64,000 nt of DNA from Juglans regia (GCF_001411555.2 NC_049913.1:62001-126000); one strand, 5' to 3'; shown: positions 34,862-47,589, counted from the first letter of the stretch. Notes: generated by a model from the sequence alone, not told the origin. Program-made: numbers and translations.

Positions 34862-34872
34862 TTGGTGTAAAT

Positions 34873-35218
34873 AGTTTTTTTTTTCCTTTCCTTTTAAGTA
34901 TTTTTTAAATCCTTAACCATTAAAAAAATACAAAGTCACTAATAGTTACTTTCTTAATCATGCATTAAGAAAAAATAAAAATAAATTAAAATATGTGAGG
35001 GAACATATATATTTGAAAGTCGTACTAATATTTTCCTAATACAATAGAATATCTTGATTGATATAATATTGATCACGATATCAGTACACGCTCACAATAT
35101 ATTTTTCCAGTGTTAAATTGAGGGAATATATAGTAGTAGATCACTAAATGGTTAGACAAGATAAATAGGCCTAGCCTGCTTAATTATCGGAAAACAATAT
35201 ATATAATAAGAAAGAGCA

Positions 35219-35291
<73 letters not shown>

Positions 35292-35880
35292 TTATAATAT
35301 TGAAATTCCCTTTAATCCGATGCTAGCATACAAGTACTTGTGTACTGTATTACTCTTAGAATAAGAGAAATAATCACAGTATAAATTTTAAATAAATAAA
35401 TTTCACGCAAACTTTTGTAGAAAAGTGGACATCACTTACAAAAATGTAAAAAAAAAAAATTATATTTTCAGTAAAACCTATATTTTTACAGAATGCTTAA
35501 GCGGGACTTGTCAATTATAAATTTTTACCCAGCATTACTATATAATATTATATCGTTTTAGGTGACCAAATTATGATCAATATTATATACGTATTTCGTA
35601 ATTAATTTGGTGTGTAAAGGTACTAGATATTATAAAATTCACAGGACCATTAATTCATTTTTTTTTTTTTTTTCTCTTTAATGGTGGAAGAAAGGTCCAA
35701 GGGCACCGCTAAGGCGCTGTGGCCACCCTGTCCTATTTTTGAGATGTCATTTTCTCATCTTAAAACACCTTAACGGACACCTCTTCCATGTAGGGCCTGA
35801 AAGTAAAATATGTAGATAGATCTTTCTATTAACGCCCCTCTCCATTCTTCTCTCTCCTCTTCTTTCCACTACTCCCATTC
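34873..35880. other. Region upstream of the NAC gene
   Basis: AT-rich, with a (TG)n(TA)n microsatellite at 35219-35289 and a T-run near 35659-35674. The last 60 bp are C/T-rich, as in plant 5' leaders. The promoter should lie here, but I cannot point to a convincing TATA box. Confidence 0.4.
35219..35289. repeat. (TG)n(TA)n compound microsatellite
   Basis: Nine or so TG units pass directly into about 22 TA units. Confidence 0.9.
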
Positions 35881-36099
35881 TAGAGAGAGATAGAGAGAAG
35901 GAGAAGGACAAAACTTTTGGGAGCTAGGTACGACATTTTAACCATCTCTTATCTTTCCTACCACTTGCACCACTCAATTCGTACGGTGTTACTCAATCTA
36001 TCTCATGGTATAAAGAGAGCGCGCGAGGCCAAAGCCGGAGAGTACTGGTTCAGTATTACCTTAGGTTCAGTTTATGGAAATTTGCAGCCAAGCTCAAAC

Positions 36100-36341
36100 A
36101 TGAGCCACGACGAAAACAACGAAAACAAAACCACTGATGATGATCATGAGCATGATATGGTGATGCCCGGATTTCGCTTCCACCCTACTGAGGAAGAACT
36201 TGTGGAGTTCTACCTTCGCCGTAAGGTAGAGGGCAAGCGATTCAACGTGGAGCTCATTACTTTTCTGGATCTTTATCGCTATGACCCTTGGGAGCTTCCC
36301 GGTATTATACATAATTGCCCTCTTCATCAAGGATCCTATTA

Positions 36342-36386
<45 letters not shown>

Positions 36387-38230
36387 ACCGGATAAGCAAT
36401 TTAGTTTCTTCCCCTGATCAGGATTGATCGATGTTAATATTCGCAACTCTTATATCTGCTTTAATTTGTATATATGTTAACTGATTTGTCTAATCTCTCT
36501 TTCTTCCATTATGATTAGCTTTGGCAGCAATTGGAGAGAAGGAATGGTTCTTCTATGTTCCTAGAGACCGCAAGTATCGTAATGGGGATCGCCCCAACCG
36601 CGTTACCACTTCTGGCTATTGGAAAGCAACTGGAGCTGACCGAATGATCCGAACTGAAAACTTCCGCTCAATTGGGCTGAAGAAAACCCTAGTTTTTTAC
36701 TCTGGGAAAGCTCCCAAGGGCATCCGAACCAGTTGGATCATGAACGAGTATCGCTTGCCCCAACACGAAACTGAACGATATCAAAAGGTAAGAGTCCCTT
36801 TATATATGTGCATCAAGAAACAAATTAATTAGAAACTAAGAGAAAAACAAAAGCAGAAAGGGAATAGACTCCCATAGAGCTTTAATTATAAGAGAGAGCT
36901 AGCCCTTTTAATTTGGTTGATCTTGCTGGGGATGATCATCTTCACTAGGAATCCCTACCTTAGTCCATATCACAAGCTTTTATGAAATGAAAAAAGTAGA
37001 GCCTTAAAGCCCAATTCTATTATTTACTCCTCCCCTAACCCTAGTTCATATATAATATATATATATATATTTATATATATTATCACTTAATAGATCTTGA
37101 ATTATATACAGCATGGTCTCTTATTTTCTTATGGATTTCTTGCAAGCCATGGCTGAATTTTTCAAAGGTTCAGTTCCAAGACGTGGGTCTATAGCATGAC
37201 CCTGCAAGTTATATGCATGTGCAGGAAAAATAAAACGAGAAAGATGAGATATTGCATGCCAGGACTCCTAGCTGGAAATTTCAGTTCTCATGTTTTTCTA
37301 TTATTTTAATGGCTTTATTTATCTTTATCACTCAAATTTAAAGCGCAGAAAATGCATGAACTTTAAATTCAGTAACCAATAAGGAACACCGGCCAATATA
37401 TATTGGATATTTCTCATAACTGTGGGCGCAGTTGATCATACCCATTAATGTCAGAAAACTTTCATAAAGTCCCTTATTTTCCAATGAAATTGTACTACTA
37501 CTGTCAGTCATCGCCAATTCCTCCTCCCAGCTTGCTTCCACCTTTTTTTTTTCAGGCAGAAATATCACTCTGCCGTGTGTACAAGAGAGCTGGAGTTGAA
37601 GACCACCCCTCTCTTCCTCGTTCTCTTCCATCAAGGGCATCCTCATCTAGGGTGACTCATACGAGTCGAAGGCAGCAATATGACACAGTTCAAAATTCCA
37701 TGGAAAACTTTCAAGCTTTTGGAGGACAGTCACATGAGCCGAGTGAGGTGGAAAAGATGAATGAAACAGACGGAAGCAGTACTTCAGATATAACGACAGC
37801 TCTTGGGCTTTCCAAGCCAAATGCATACCGACCTGCAGCTGCCAGCAGCACCACTCTCGGACTACCAGCTCCAATGGAAGAGGAAGGAATGACGCTCTTG
37901 CACCATACAAAGCAATCTTCCCCTTTAGTTAATTCCACTTGTGCCACCCTCTTCTCAGGCAGCTTGCCTTCTGTCTCATCCAGTGCGGTGGATGATCTCC
38001 ATAGACTAGTAAATTACCAACAAGCGGCTTCAAGTATCAGTCAGCAACAACACTATTACAATGGTCACCATCACCCCAGCCAATTGATCTCTAACTTCCC
38101 ACCACATTCACAACCATTGGCCCTCAACACACTACCGAACGTGCTTCCAACTGCCTTCTCCGACAGAATGTTGTGGGACTGGAATCCAATTCCAGAGGGA
38201 AACCGAGAGTACACCAATCTCTTCAAGTAG
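36100..38230 (+). CDS. NAC035: NAC domain transcription factor, NAC035/LOV1-like
   Basis: Three exons, 36100-36301, 36519-36787 and 37556-38230 (TAG stop), with GT-AG borders, join to a 381-residue protein. After an acidic start ([20 protein letters not shown]) come NAC subdomains A ([20 protein letters not shown], about 22-41), C (ending YDPWELP), D ([20 protein letters not shown]) and E (ending [19 protein letters not shown]). The two introns sit at the usual NAC positions. The C-terminus has the [10 protein letters not shown] block and ends [19 protein letters not shown], both typical of Arabidopsis NAC035/LOV1, a nuclear regulator linked to flowering time and cold response. The first in-frame ATG is at 36100; the frame stays open further upstream without another ATG. 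Orthology is inferred from motifs. Confidence 0.92.
36346..36383. repeat. (AT)n microsatellite in NAC intron 1
   Basis: About 38 bp of alternating A and T starting 45 bp after the exon 1 donor. Confidence 0.9.
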
Positions 38231-39079
38231 CCAGTCGAATGAAGTGCACATAGAAACTAATATATATATATATGCTTTATAAACTTTATGTTAATTTGGG
38301 TGATTTTTCTAAGTTTTAATCATGTTGTTAGTTATCAGCTTTCAGATTTGAACTACATTGATAAATATTAGAAGTATTTATCATAGAAGTACAACTTCTT
38401 TTTTGCCTTTCAAGTTTTTCTTGCAGCCTTCTTTTGTTTCAGCCTCCTTTCGGCTAGAAAGATACTAATTACATATTGGCTAACTCAAATTAAACGAGGT
38501 CTGTCTTGCTTAATCCTGTACGTAGAAGCTTACATTAACAATAATAGAGTAGAAAAGCATATTATGATCACCTAATAGCGAGTTTGTCTTCCAGATGCTC
38601 ATTTAAAAGATTTAGTCTTCCAGGTTCTTTCTTCCTCGCTCACAAACACACGATATATCTCAATTGTACGTTCACTGTTAAACCCTAGGAATGATGACAG
38701 GCCTGAATGGAGACAGGAAAATTGTCCTATTTTGCTTATTTGGTAGGTGAGGGGACGACCCAACTCCCCACCAAAACAGAAACGAATTTTGTCATTGTTC
38801 TTGGGGTTTTAGATATATATGGTGAAATACCTCATGTATGAATCATGCAGTTTCAGAATGATCAAATCTGCTATGAAGTATCTGATCAGATCTAGATGAT
38901 CAGCCACTCCAATATTCTTCATGAATTCCATTAATTTCAGTACTGCTGCACATGCATTAGGATCTATTAATTAATGCATGCACTGTACGTCAAGATAACC
39001 AACTAAATATAAAAAATTAGAAACCAACTAACAGCATATATAGCTGTGAATTATTGATAGTATTTAGGCTGTTTGTGAT
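38231..39079. other. NAC gene 3' flank
   Basis: Probable 3' UTR and intergenic DNA. Nothing else recognised. Confidence 0.4.
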
Positions 39080-39420
39080 AAATGATAATTATTACTGCAA
39101 CCCAGAATATTCATACATTTGGGCGTGTGTGCGTGCATGCGTGCGTCACAGCGAGTGTTGCTTTTATGGGTTTGTTATAGAGAGGTCCAGGCAACGCCAG
39201 CGTGTGCACTATGCACCGTGCTTTTATGACCTAATACTTATTGGCCACTTTTTATTCCCAGCAGATTTAAATCGTATTGACATTCCAAAAGGGTATATTG
39301 CTTAACTCGATCACTAGATGCGGCCTCTGCATATTTGCTACGATTAATATAGACTTTTTTTGCATAGTAGGTTATTCCTCAGTCTAGGAATATAGACTTT
39401 AGGATGAGGAATGACCTATA
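39080..39420. repeat. Local duplication, copy A
   Basis: Long colinear matches to 41585-41930, including GAGAGGTCCAGGCAACGCCAG, GACCTAATACTTATTGG, AGCAGATTTAAATCGTA and ACATTCCAAAA. There is no open frame of note, so this looks like duplicated non-coding DNA or a low-copy repeat. Confidence 0.7.
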
Positions 39421-39674
39421 ATGAGTAAAGACACAAAACAAACTGCATGCCCTTATGAGAACGCCTCGTTAGGGCGGAACCAACAACTGCAACTAATTCT
39501 ACGTACGTAGAGCTATTTTAATTCTGTTTTCACTAGAAAACAATTAGTTTTTGTAAAGTACTACTGGCCTACTCCTGGTATTCGATCCTTCTCTTTATCT
39601 TTAGAAGATCAGGAAGAAACAAATACAGTTTTTAATTTGCAATGGGAGCTAGCTAGCTAGTGCTTGAGAGAGGT

Positions 39675-39677
<3 letters not shown>

Positions 39678-39718
<41 letters not shown>
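39678..39718. repeat. (AT)n microsatellite
   Basis: About 41 bp of alternating A and T. Confidence 0.9.
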
Positions 39719-39719
<1 letters not shown>

Positions 39720-39899
39720 TGCATGCATGTATATATGTATACATGTAAATATGTACGCATGCATGTAAGATCCTATCTCAAAGTATTAATTTAAACGTAT
39801 CTTAATATTATTGCCGAATTTTTCTTAGCTTAACATGCATGTGATCACATTTTTCAGAAACAAATTTTGCATGGGTAGTGAACTAGATTTCTCTAAAAT

Positions 39900-40091
39900 A
39901 TCACTCTCTAGGGTCTTGATCTTCTCTTCTAAGGATCACTCTATTTATCTTTAAGTTGTTCAGCTAGCTTTCATTAGCCTCCAAACGAATTCTCAATGTC
40001 ACAATCTCATCCTTACGTGTACGTATCATGCTTCTAATTAGGAAAAGATGACCTCATTGATTTCTTTCGACTCCGAACATTTCTTAAAAAG

Positions 40092-40133
<42 letters not shown>

Positions 40134-41100
40134 GATCATATAATATAGACCAAACAAATATAATCTTTCATCTTGTGAAAAATATTTAAATTCAAACATA
40201 TCATGAATATCACAACCACACTCACTCGTGATCCCTGCAGAAACGGTAAAGGTCATAAAATTTTCATTCTCATTTGACGAGGAAAGATCACCAGAGCCAC
40301 TTAACTTTGATTCATTATCAATCAAGATGACATTTATTGCCCTCATTTTGGACTTCTTGTTGATTACATATTCAACTGTAACATATCCAAAATCATATAT
40401 ATATATACACGATATATATATATATATAATACTCGCGCGTGACATTGAATTCTATGAGTTTTAACTATTATCCTCATCTCCTCTAGATTTTTCTTTAACT
40501 TCTTTATGTTGATATATAGAGCTAGTTACCATTTGACCTTTTAAGAAATTTATTTTTTCTCTATAATTCACTGCGCGCCATTTTTTAGCCTGAAAACTTA
40601 CTAAATCGTTTTAGCAAGCTCCTCATCATTCATCTCATCATAAGTACTCGGTCCATATTGGTGTGGGCGTTAGCTATCAATATTTTCTAGCTAATTCATA
40701 GTTTTCAAAGTACTGGATTATTCTTCATAAATTGTGGCAAGGTCGACGTATATATATTATACGTTCATGGCAGCTTTGAAGAAATACATGAACTAACTTT
40801 TCTATTCTAACAGTATTAGGCCCTTAATTGTTAATTTCTCCGATCCTATGGTTGTAACTATATTAATATATGGTCTGAATTTTCTAAAGGAAAATTTAAT
40901 TTAACTCTTTATAGATCAATTCTTTACTTAGAATCTACACGTAATTGAAATGATCACACTCTACGATGTCATTGATCAGTTTAGCATTAAAGTCATAAAA
41001 CATGTCAACCTTCATCCTAATTTCCTCAAATGATCAAATGGTTAACATCTACAACTTGAAATTTTTAACAATATTCCTAGTAGTACTTGATCACGAGCGA
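39900..41100 (-). pseudogene. Eroded copia gag-like remnant
   Basis: Discontinuous minus-strand frames resemble the UBN2-type gag of copia elements. Near 41040-40950 they read SFEEIRMKVDMFYDFNAKLI, recalling the conserved M.E.E.I.DFNAKL block. A further charged stretch (KDEIVTLRIRLEANES) lies near 40015-39960. Many stops and an AT microsatellite (40094-40131) break it up. The call rests on weak similarity. Confidence 0.4.
40094..40131. repeat. (AT)n microsatellite
   Basis: About 38 bp of alternating A and T. Confidence 0.9.
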
Positions 41101-41584
41101 TGACCTCTAATTAATTAAATATCTCATGCATATTTGGTTTTGAGTAGGTCTCAAATTAAGTTTAATAAAAGACTTGGAATCCACTTATAATTAATTGGTG
41201 TTCTAAATCAAGCACCTGATTAATTAACTCGAGCCAAAAGGTATAGCACATGTCTTGTGAACTGTACGTACGTTCCGCATCAGTCTTGAGCGGCCAACGT
41301 CTTGCGAATTGTCTCGCAGAAGTAATATCGCTACTTTTGCTCAAACAAGGGTCTCACATGATCATGTCTCGAAAACTCTCTCCGCAACGTGCTTTACTGT
41401 GCCGCGTGGTGTCTTATGAATTTTTTTTTTGGTGCAATTTTCTCGAGTTGTGTGGGTCTTGAACGCGGATGTCTGACCGGCCAACTCCAAACATTTACGA
41501 TTAATAGTAGCGACGTTTAGGAGTTTGTGATAATTATTAGTGCAAATTAAGTCAAGGCCAATCGGATCAGATCCCGCATACATA

Positions 41585-41867
41585 TAATATATGCAATATA
41601 CACTTTTTGGGTTTGTGGGCGTACTGCATGGGTACGTGTGTAGAATATATGTTGCTTTTTGTGGGTTTGTTATATATAGAGAGGTCCATGCAACGCCAGT
41701 GCGTGCACTATATATATATATATATATGCACTGTGCTTTTATCATGACCTAATACTTATTGGTTACTTTCTATTCCTCAGCAGATTTAAATCGTAATCAC
41801 ATTCCGAAAAGTTGTGCTTAAATTTATCGATCGCTAGAATATGCCTAGGTACGTACATCTTTGCTTG

Positions 41868-41906
<39 letters not shown>

Positions 41907-41930
41907 TCGACGTCAATTAGGATCATGATG
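41585..41930. repeat. Local duplication, copy B
   Basis: Second copy of the segment at 39080-39420, in the same orientation and about 2.5 kb away. It has gained AT-repeat runs (41709-41727 and 41871-41902) not present in copy A. Confidence 0.7.
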
Positions 41931-43314
41931 AGGAATGATCGAGTAGCATTATTCAATTAAAGATTAATATTCATAATATTACTTTCTTTTTCTTTAATTT
42001 TTCTTTTGCCAAGGGTAGATTGTAGATTCTTCAGATCATTCTAATTGGTCTTTTCTCTTCCAAACTAATTGCAATGCTCTTTGCTCTGCGATCTTGCATG
42101 TCTGCGTGCAGCGCTTTTGTATTGATCAGCAGTACTCCACGTCATCTTTTTATTTCTTTTTTATTTTTATTTTTATAATTTTTTGAACTGAAAGACCACG
42201 AGGAATATTATTATACCATGATAATTTACGTCTTGGCCGCTATACAGCTCCAGCTAATCAATGTTGTTTGTCATTGTACGTACTTAGTACTGGCCTGTCA
42301 CCATATATATACGTTCAGTACGTAGCGCCTAACTTTAATCAATTAGGTTACAGAGTCATGCATGCATGAATATTGTTAGAACGCACGAGTTACCAGATTA
42401 CACCCTTTGATTTGACCTCCTTAATTCGTATAGTAATAGATCATAATATATTAATGCTAAATATATATAGTTAAGGATATTAAAAAAGAGTAAAATTTAT
42501 TATTAAAAAATTTAAATATATACAGTTAACCCACGTGCACACTTCCACGTGGCTATTTAATATGATATTAAATAATTATTTTTATTTTTATTTATTCATA
42601 AATAACTTGGTCATGCCAATAATAAAATGATTCATGATGGTTAAAAGACTACTGTTAATAATATTTCTCTTTTTCTTTTTAACTTTTGATGAAAAAATGG
42701 GGATAGGAAATTATCAAGAAGGAAAAGTCAAATTATAACTACTTAAAATAAATGTGCACTAGGCTAGACTCGACCTGAGCCAGAATTTTAGACAATATTG
42801 ATTAATTAATGGATCAAACCACTATATATGCTACTTATTTATTACAACTACGTACCCCATAAGCGAAAATTCTTATAAATTAATTAATATTAAACGCCAA
42901 TTCACTTAATGGAGCACGTCTAATGGTGCTAATGAATGTTTTCTTTTTCTTTTTTGATAAATGTGTTTATATAATATCATTATAAAGGGAAAAAAATCTA
43001 TTTAGAAATTTATTTATTGATACACCAAACATTTCGTTATTAGAAAAATCTATCATATCTATCATTATAAAAAAGATTCACATTTTAATTTTTTTAATAA
43101 TCATAGTAAATCATATATATAATAAGTGGCCGGTGTATTTATATGCTACTTGTACGTAGCAGAGCTACATCTCTGTTGAGCTAACCCACAAATACAGTAC
43201 TTGATCGACATTCACTGGGCTTCAACAATATTCCTCGTACACAATACAAGTATTCATGGCCAGCAGCTTTCATCAGTTACTTAAACCAGCAACAACATAT
43301 ATATTTATATATAC
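41931..43314. other. Intergenic region
   Basis: AT-rich. No gene, RNA or complete element recognised. Confidence 0.4.
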
Positions 43315-43437
43315 TACAAGAAAAATGAGTTTTTATGACTAATTTATTGCAATCAAAAAATTATTTATAACTAATTTTAGTTGTAAATACTCATTTCATT
43401 AAAATTAACTGATCACAAATAAATAATTTTCTTGAGC
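43315..43437. mobile_element. Short CACTA-like MITE
   Basis: It begins ACTACAAGAAAAATGAG, a common CACTA-type terminus lacking its first C. It ends AATTTTCTTGAG, a degraded inverted partner. The interior has repeated GACTAATTT/AACTAATTT words. Only about 120 bp long. Confidence 0.45.
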
Positions 43438-44060
43438 GTCATTAGAAATAGAGCCAACAGTAAATCATCAATCCCCAATGAGTCATTGATGCGCGTTATG
43501 ATCACCAGGATTCCGTGACTGGCGCCTTTGTAACCATTATCACAAAGAAAAGTAGTTGGAATAAGCCCATCTTCATTGGAAGCCATTGGTGAGGAGTCAT
43601 CATCCTCTGTTTCTAGTGGTTCCCTTACCCTACAAGCGGCCATTTCAGCAAGTTTATTTTTCCCTTATTTTGCTTAAATAAGATATCAATTCATACAAAA
43701 AACTGTACAAAAGTACGTAGGGAATTATTAAGCATCCCTCCCCATACTTTGCTCGAAACATTCCTAGAGCAAGCCTTGGAGAAAATGTAAACCACCCAAA
43801 AAAAAAAACCATATAAAAGTAAGCCAGTATAACCACCCAACGATCTCTACATCCCAGATTCCCAACACAGGCCGTACAAAAAATCACCGAAACATGTAAA
43901 CCACCAACTCCATTCTTAATTCAGCAGCCAGAGATAATCTAGAGTGCCATAAAGCCAAGGAAAAAACCAGACCACTAACAAAAACCAAGGATACATAAGC
44001 CAAATATACCAGCAGCAAAAGAACATGGGAATTGATAGGTGCAAACAGGAAAAACATTCC
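43438..44060. other. Unrecognised segment with stop-free minus-strand stretches
   Basis: Minus-strand frames at 43643-43413 and 43887-43654 are open but match no family I know. Their phenylalanine/tyrosine-rich content suggests non-coding repeat DNA. Confidence 0.3.
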
Positions 44061-44064
44061 TTCA

Positions 44065-44178
44065 AATTCTTGTCTGAACTTGAGGACTTCAAGCGGGAGG
44101 GAGATAATAAATATTGTAGAACTCACTTTTTATGTGTGGCTCTCTCCCACTTGAAGTTCACAAGTTCGGGCAAGAATT
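44065..44178 (+). ncRNA. Candidate RNA hairpin (38-bp arms)
   Basis: Arms 44065-44102 and 44141-44178 are inverted repeats separated by a 38-base loop. They differ at six of 38 positions. If the plus strand is transcribed, four of these are G:U pairs, leaving 36 of 38 pairs formed, whereas the minus-strand RNA would have real mismatches there. This asymmetry resembles a miRNA precursor. Without expression data it may equally be a fold-back repeat. Confidence 0.35.
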
Positions 44179-44586
44179 GGGAAAGACCTTAATCCGTACA
44201 AACGGTAAATAACATTAAGCAAGCACATCAATAGCAAGTAGAAATTAGTAAGCAGCAGCAACCGGCATGCGAGAAACCACTTCTGAAGTAGAGAAAGAAG
44301 AAGCACCAAGCAGCATTGGCCTAATTAACTTCAATCAAATGACATCTCCAACAAGAATAAGGGGCTCGATAGCTACAAGCAGCGAAAAGACTAGCATGAT
44401 CTGCAGGCAGTATGAAATATTTTGGGGCCTGCTCCTCTTGCTTCCTCTAGTGGGTTCCGATTTACTTAGGGTTACTTTGGCAACACAAATATTCTTAAAT
44501 ATTTTCAGCTATTTTTAATTATTTAATTCTCAAATATAAAATATTTTCAATTTCAAATGTTTAACTTTTTCATATAATCATTATCT
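44179..44586. other. Intergenic spacer, nothing recognised
   Basis: I see no exon or element here. Confidence 0.35.
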
Positions 44587-44640
44587 TAAGTGTTGTTTGG
44601 CTAATGAGTTGAGATGAGATGAGTTCATGATATGAAAGTT
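44587..44640. mobile_element. Tourist-like MITE fragment
   Basis: TTAAGTGTTGTTTGGCTAATGAG and repeated GAGATGAG match the left end of the family. The rest is missing where the CACTA complex begins, so the CACTA element probably truncated it. Confidence 0.5.
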
Positions 44641-45120
44641 GAATGGAAAAAAATTCGTCTGAACAGAAAAATCTTGGCGTGGAAGTAATTTATTATGCAG
44701 GGGAAAGTTAAAAAATGTTTGAACGATAATTATTTTTGTTCGAACGGAAAATATTTGGTGGCAAAACCTAGCGGGAAGGTTTCTAAACCATTCAAACAGA
44801 ATATATTTAGTTCGAATATATTCAAACACCACATTTATACATTCAAACGTATAATATTAATCTCGGTTCGTAATTAAAAATATAAAATATATATATCATA
44901 TATACAAATTCATTAATTAATTTTATGTAATTAATTTTAAAATATTTTAATGATTTTTTAAAGTTAAATAAGATTTTTAGTTAAATAAATATTATCAGTC
45001 ATACACCACATAATATAAATCAATAATTATTTCAAAAAAGACAAAATATTTAATTTACAACTAAAGCAAATTATCAAAACACCATATATACTATCCATAA
45101 CTATAAAAAAAAAATAGAAA

Positions 45121-46337
45121 CTACTGTGATGCGAGATCTCTGCACACATCCTCGACTGCAGTTAATTGTCTCTCTACTTGTGTCAGTCGAGTACTGAGTG
45201 TGACCTGAGTTGCATTATTGGCATTAATCTCTGTACGTAACTCAGAGACGCTAGCAGTAGTCTTTGTACACAACTCAGACATGACAGTATGCACTGCATT
45301 GATCAACGCTGATGTGTGTATGCCAATCTCAGCATGCAGTATGTCGGCCATCTCTTTGCAAGTAGATGTGCGTGATGCCTCGGCCTGTGTAGATGCCTCA
45401 CCAGCCGATACTCCAGTTTCTCCTAGTTGTGCATCTCTCTAAATATCAGCCATGTCAGGAATATGTCCACAAAAATGAAATCTCGAGTGTCCCATGCTCC
45501 ATGAGAGGGTGGTGCTGTTGATCGGTCCCATCGGCTCCTGTGCACGCTCAGCAACTTCTGGCACAATCCCAAAATGTAGCAAAAATCAAGTGATGAGGAT
45601 CCTAAACGGCAGTATATCTATCGTAATGTACCGAGCCTCTGATTGGATCCTCTCAAATATATACCCCACGAGGTCGATCGGAATGCCACGAGCGACCCGT
45701 ATCATAAATCTCGCTCGATCCATACCAACCTCGGTATTGTGCTGCCAATGGTCAATATTGTTGGCAATGATCAAATTTATGATCTTGAAGAAAGAAGATA
45801 AATATGTCTGCCTAATGCTCTTCGTCCCATTGTACACTGAAGCATCTGGACCAACAATCAAGTCTTGACCTCATGATCAGCAAGTGTATCGATCTCATCT
45901 GTGTAAACTGGTCCCTCGTCCTGAGACATTTCTGCATCACCTGAAGGATCAGACTCTCTAGGCGGTAGGTTCGGATAGGCATCGACCAGCCTAAGAATAC
46001 CGAGATATGCAGCGAGTAGGTCCGCTGAAAATATAACAGGAGCTTCTCGGACACAGATCTTGTATGCCCCTCCATTGTCTGGACTAGCACCACCAAGCTC
46101 TTTATAGAACTCAGCAACGATATCAATATAGGAAATGAGATTCACTCATTCTTCTCGCTAATCTAAAATTGATGCCCAACCACGATTATTAAATACTTAT
46201 GGGAGGGAATGACCCTCCCATATAAGAGTCACAAAATCAGACAGTTTTACATGCCGCTCAAGTAAAACAGTCCGCTCTCGAACTATTTGGATGGAAGGTT
46301 CCTCTGATCTAACACGTTTACGTCCCCTATAAGACAT
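45121..46337 (-). pseudogene. Minus-strand ORF of the CACTA complex, plant-transposon-protein-like
   Basis: From an ATG at 46337 the minus strand reads MSYRGRKRVRSEEPS, then VKLSDFVTLIWEGHSLP, a stop, VFNNRGWASILD, another stop, and ISYIDIVAEFYKELGGA. It continues VREAPVIFSADLLAAYLGI and TEVGMDRARFMIRVARGIPI, reaching LRTEINANNATQV with a helical glutamine- and threonine-rich tail (end 45121). The VREAPVIFS and NNRGW/FYKEL blocks resemble a plant-specific domain annotated as a putative plant transposon protein (I believe PF20167). Several stops make it a pseudogene. Its start faces the plus-strand transposase genes across a shared 1.2-kb region. Confidence 0.6.
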
Positions 46338-47589
46338 TATTATGAACCTGAAATTTTAAAAATAAAATATATATTCAACATTAATGATAAAATCTAATAT
46401 GAGAAAATATTTACAAAATTATATACTAATAACAATTTAATAAATTAATTGATAGAACAATTTTATAAAACGATGAAAATAATTTAATAAGCTAATACAA
46501 ACTATATGGTTTGAACATAATATCAAGTAGTCGAACGATAATTTTTACGTTCGAACGACAAAAAAAGTGGTTGAACGGAAAACAACTTGTTTAGTTCAAA
46601 CCGTTCGAACATTTAAAAAAGTGTTCGAACGACAGGTTAAACTCGTTCAAATGTGTTCGAACGGAAAACAGATTGAGCTAGCCCATGGCTGAGTCAACTC
46701 AGTGGCCATGAAAATACTTAAAAATGCATCGATTCTGTGAGTTTCTTCAACAAAACACATACTACTCTTCATTTCTAAACATCTCACGGTGGATTTGTGG
46801 TGTTCTACTGTGACTATTGATGAAAAAATAATAATTTTTCTAGAGAAAACGAATAAAACCATAAAAATATAAAAATAAACGGTAAAATAACTTTTAAAGT
46901 GCATACATTCACTTAGGAGGAAGAGTATTTGACGTAGGTGGTGATTACGGCGGCAGACGGCGGCGATTGATGGGTGTTCAAACGGTTTCTCTTGTTTTCA
47001 AATGGTGGGGAATGCGGCGTTTGAGAAAGTTCTGTCTGCAATAACTTATATAGGCAGAACCGTTCGAACGTTATTATTTATCGTTCGAACGTATTTGTTT
47101 CAAGTTTAGTAAAAATTTTTATTATAGTTTATTATATTTATAATCCTATAATTTAATATAATATATATACTATTATAGTAGATTATATATACTGTAATAT
47201 TATAGTATATTATAATATATATTGTGACAATATAATACTTTAAATAAAAAAATAATAACTTATATATATTTTATTATAGTATAATAGTAAAATATTATAA
47301 TATTTTACTATCAAAGTATTATATATGATAATATATATATATATATATGATAGTATATAGTAATATATATATATATATATGAGTTTATACTTAATTAATA
47401 TATATCATACAATATATTCCATTATACTTTACTATATGATCTTAGTATATTTGAAGCTATATATATGTGAGTATATATTACTAATACATATGATCTTATA
47501 TTTTCCTTTATATTTTAGTATAGTATAATATATATGATACTATATATATTTTCCTTTTTCTCGAGATGCGCTGTTCGATATTCTACATG

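Noticed and set aside
35917..36099. Open frame continuing upstream of the NAC start
   Set aside because: It has no ATG before 36100, and the NAC035-type acidic start follows directly, so it is read as 5' leader.
43315..43330. ACTACAAGAAAAA as the left end of the large CACTA complex
   Set aside because: The following 120 bp lack the TTCGAACG and GGGACGAAAT motifs of that complex and look like a separate short MITE family.
43654..44126. Two hydrophobic minus-strand frames as membrane protein genes
   Set aside because: Phe/Tyr/Leu richness follows from AT-rich sequence; there is no family match and the frames have no consistent starts.
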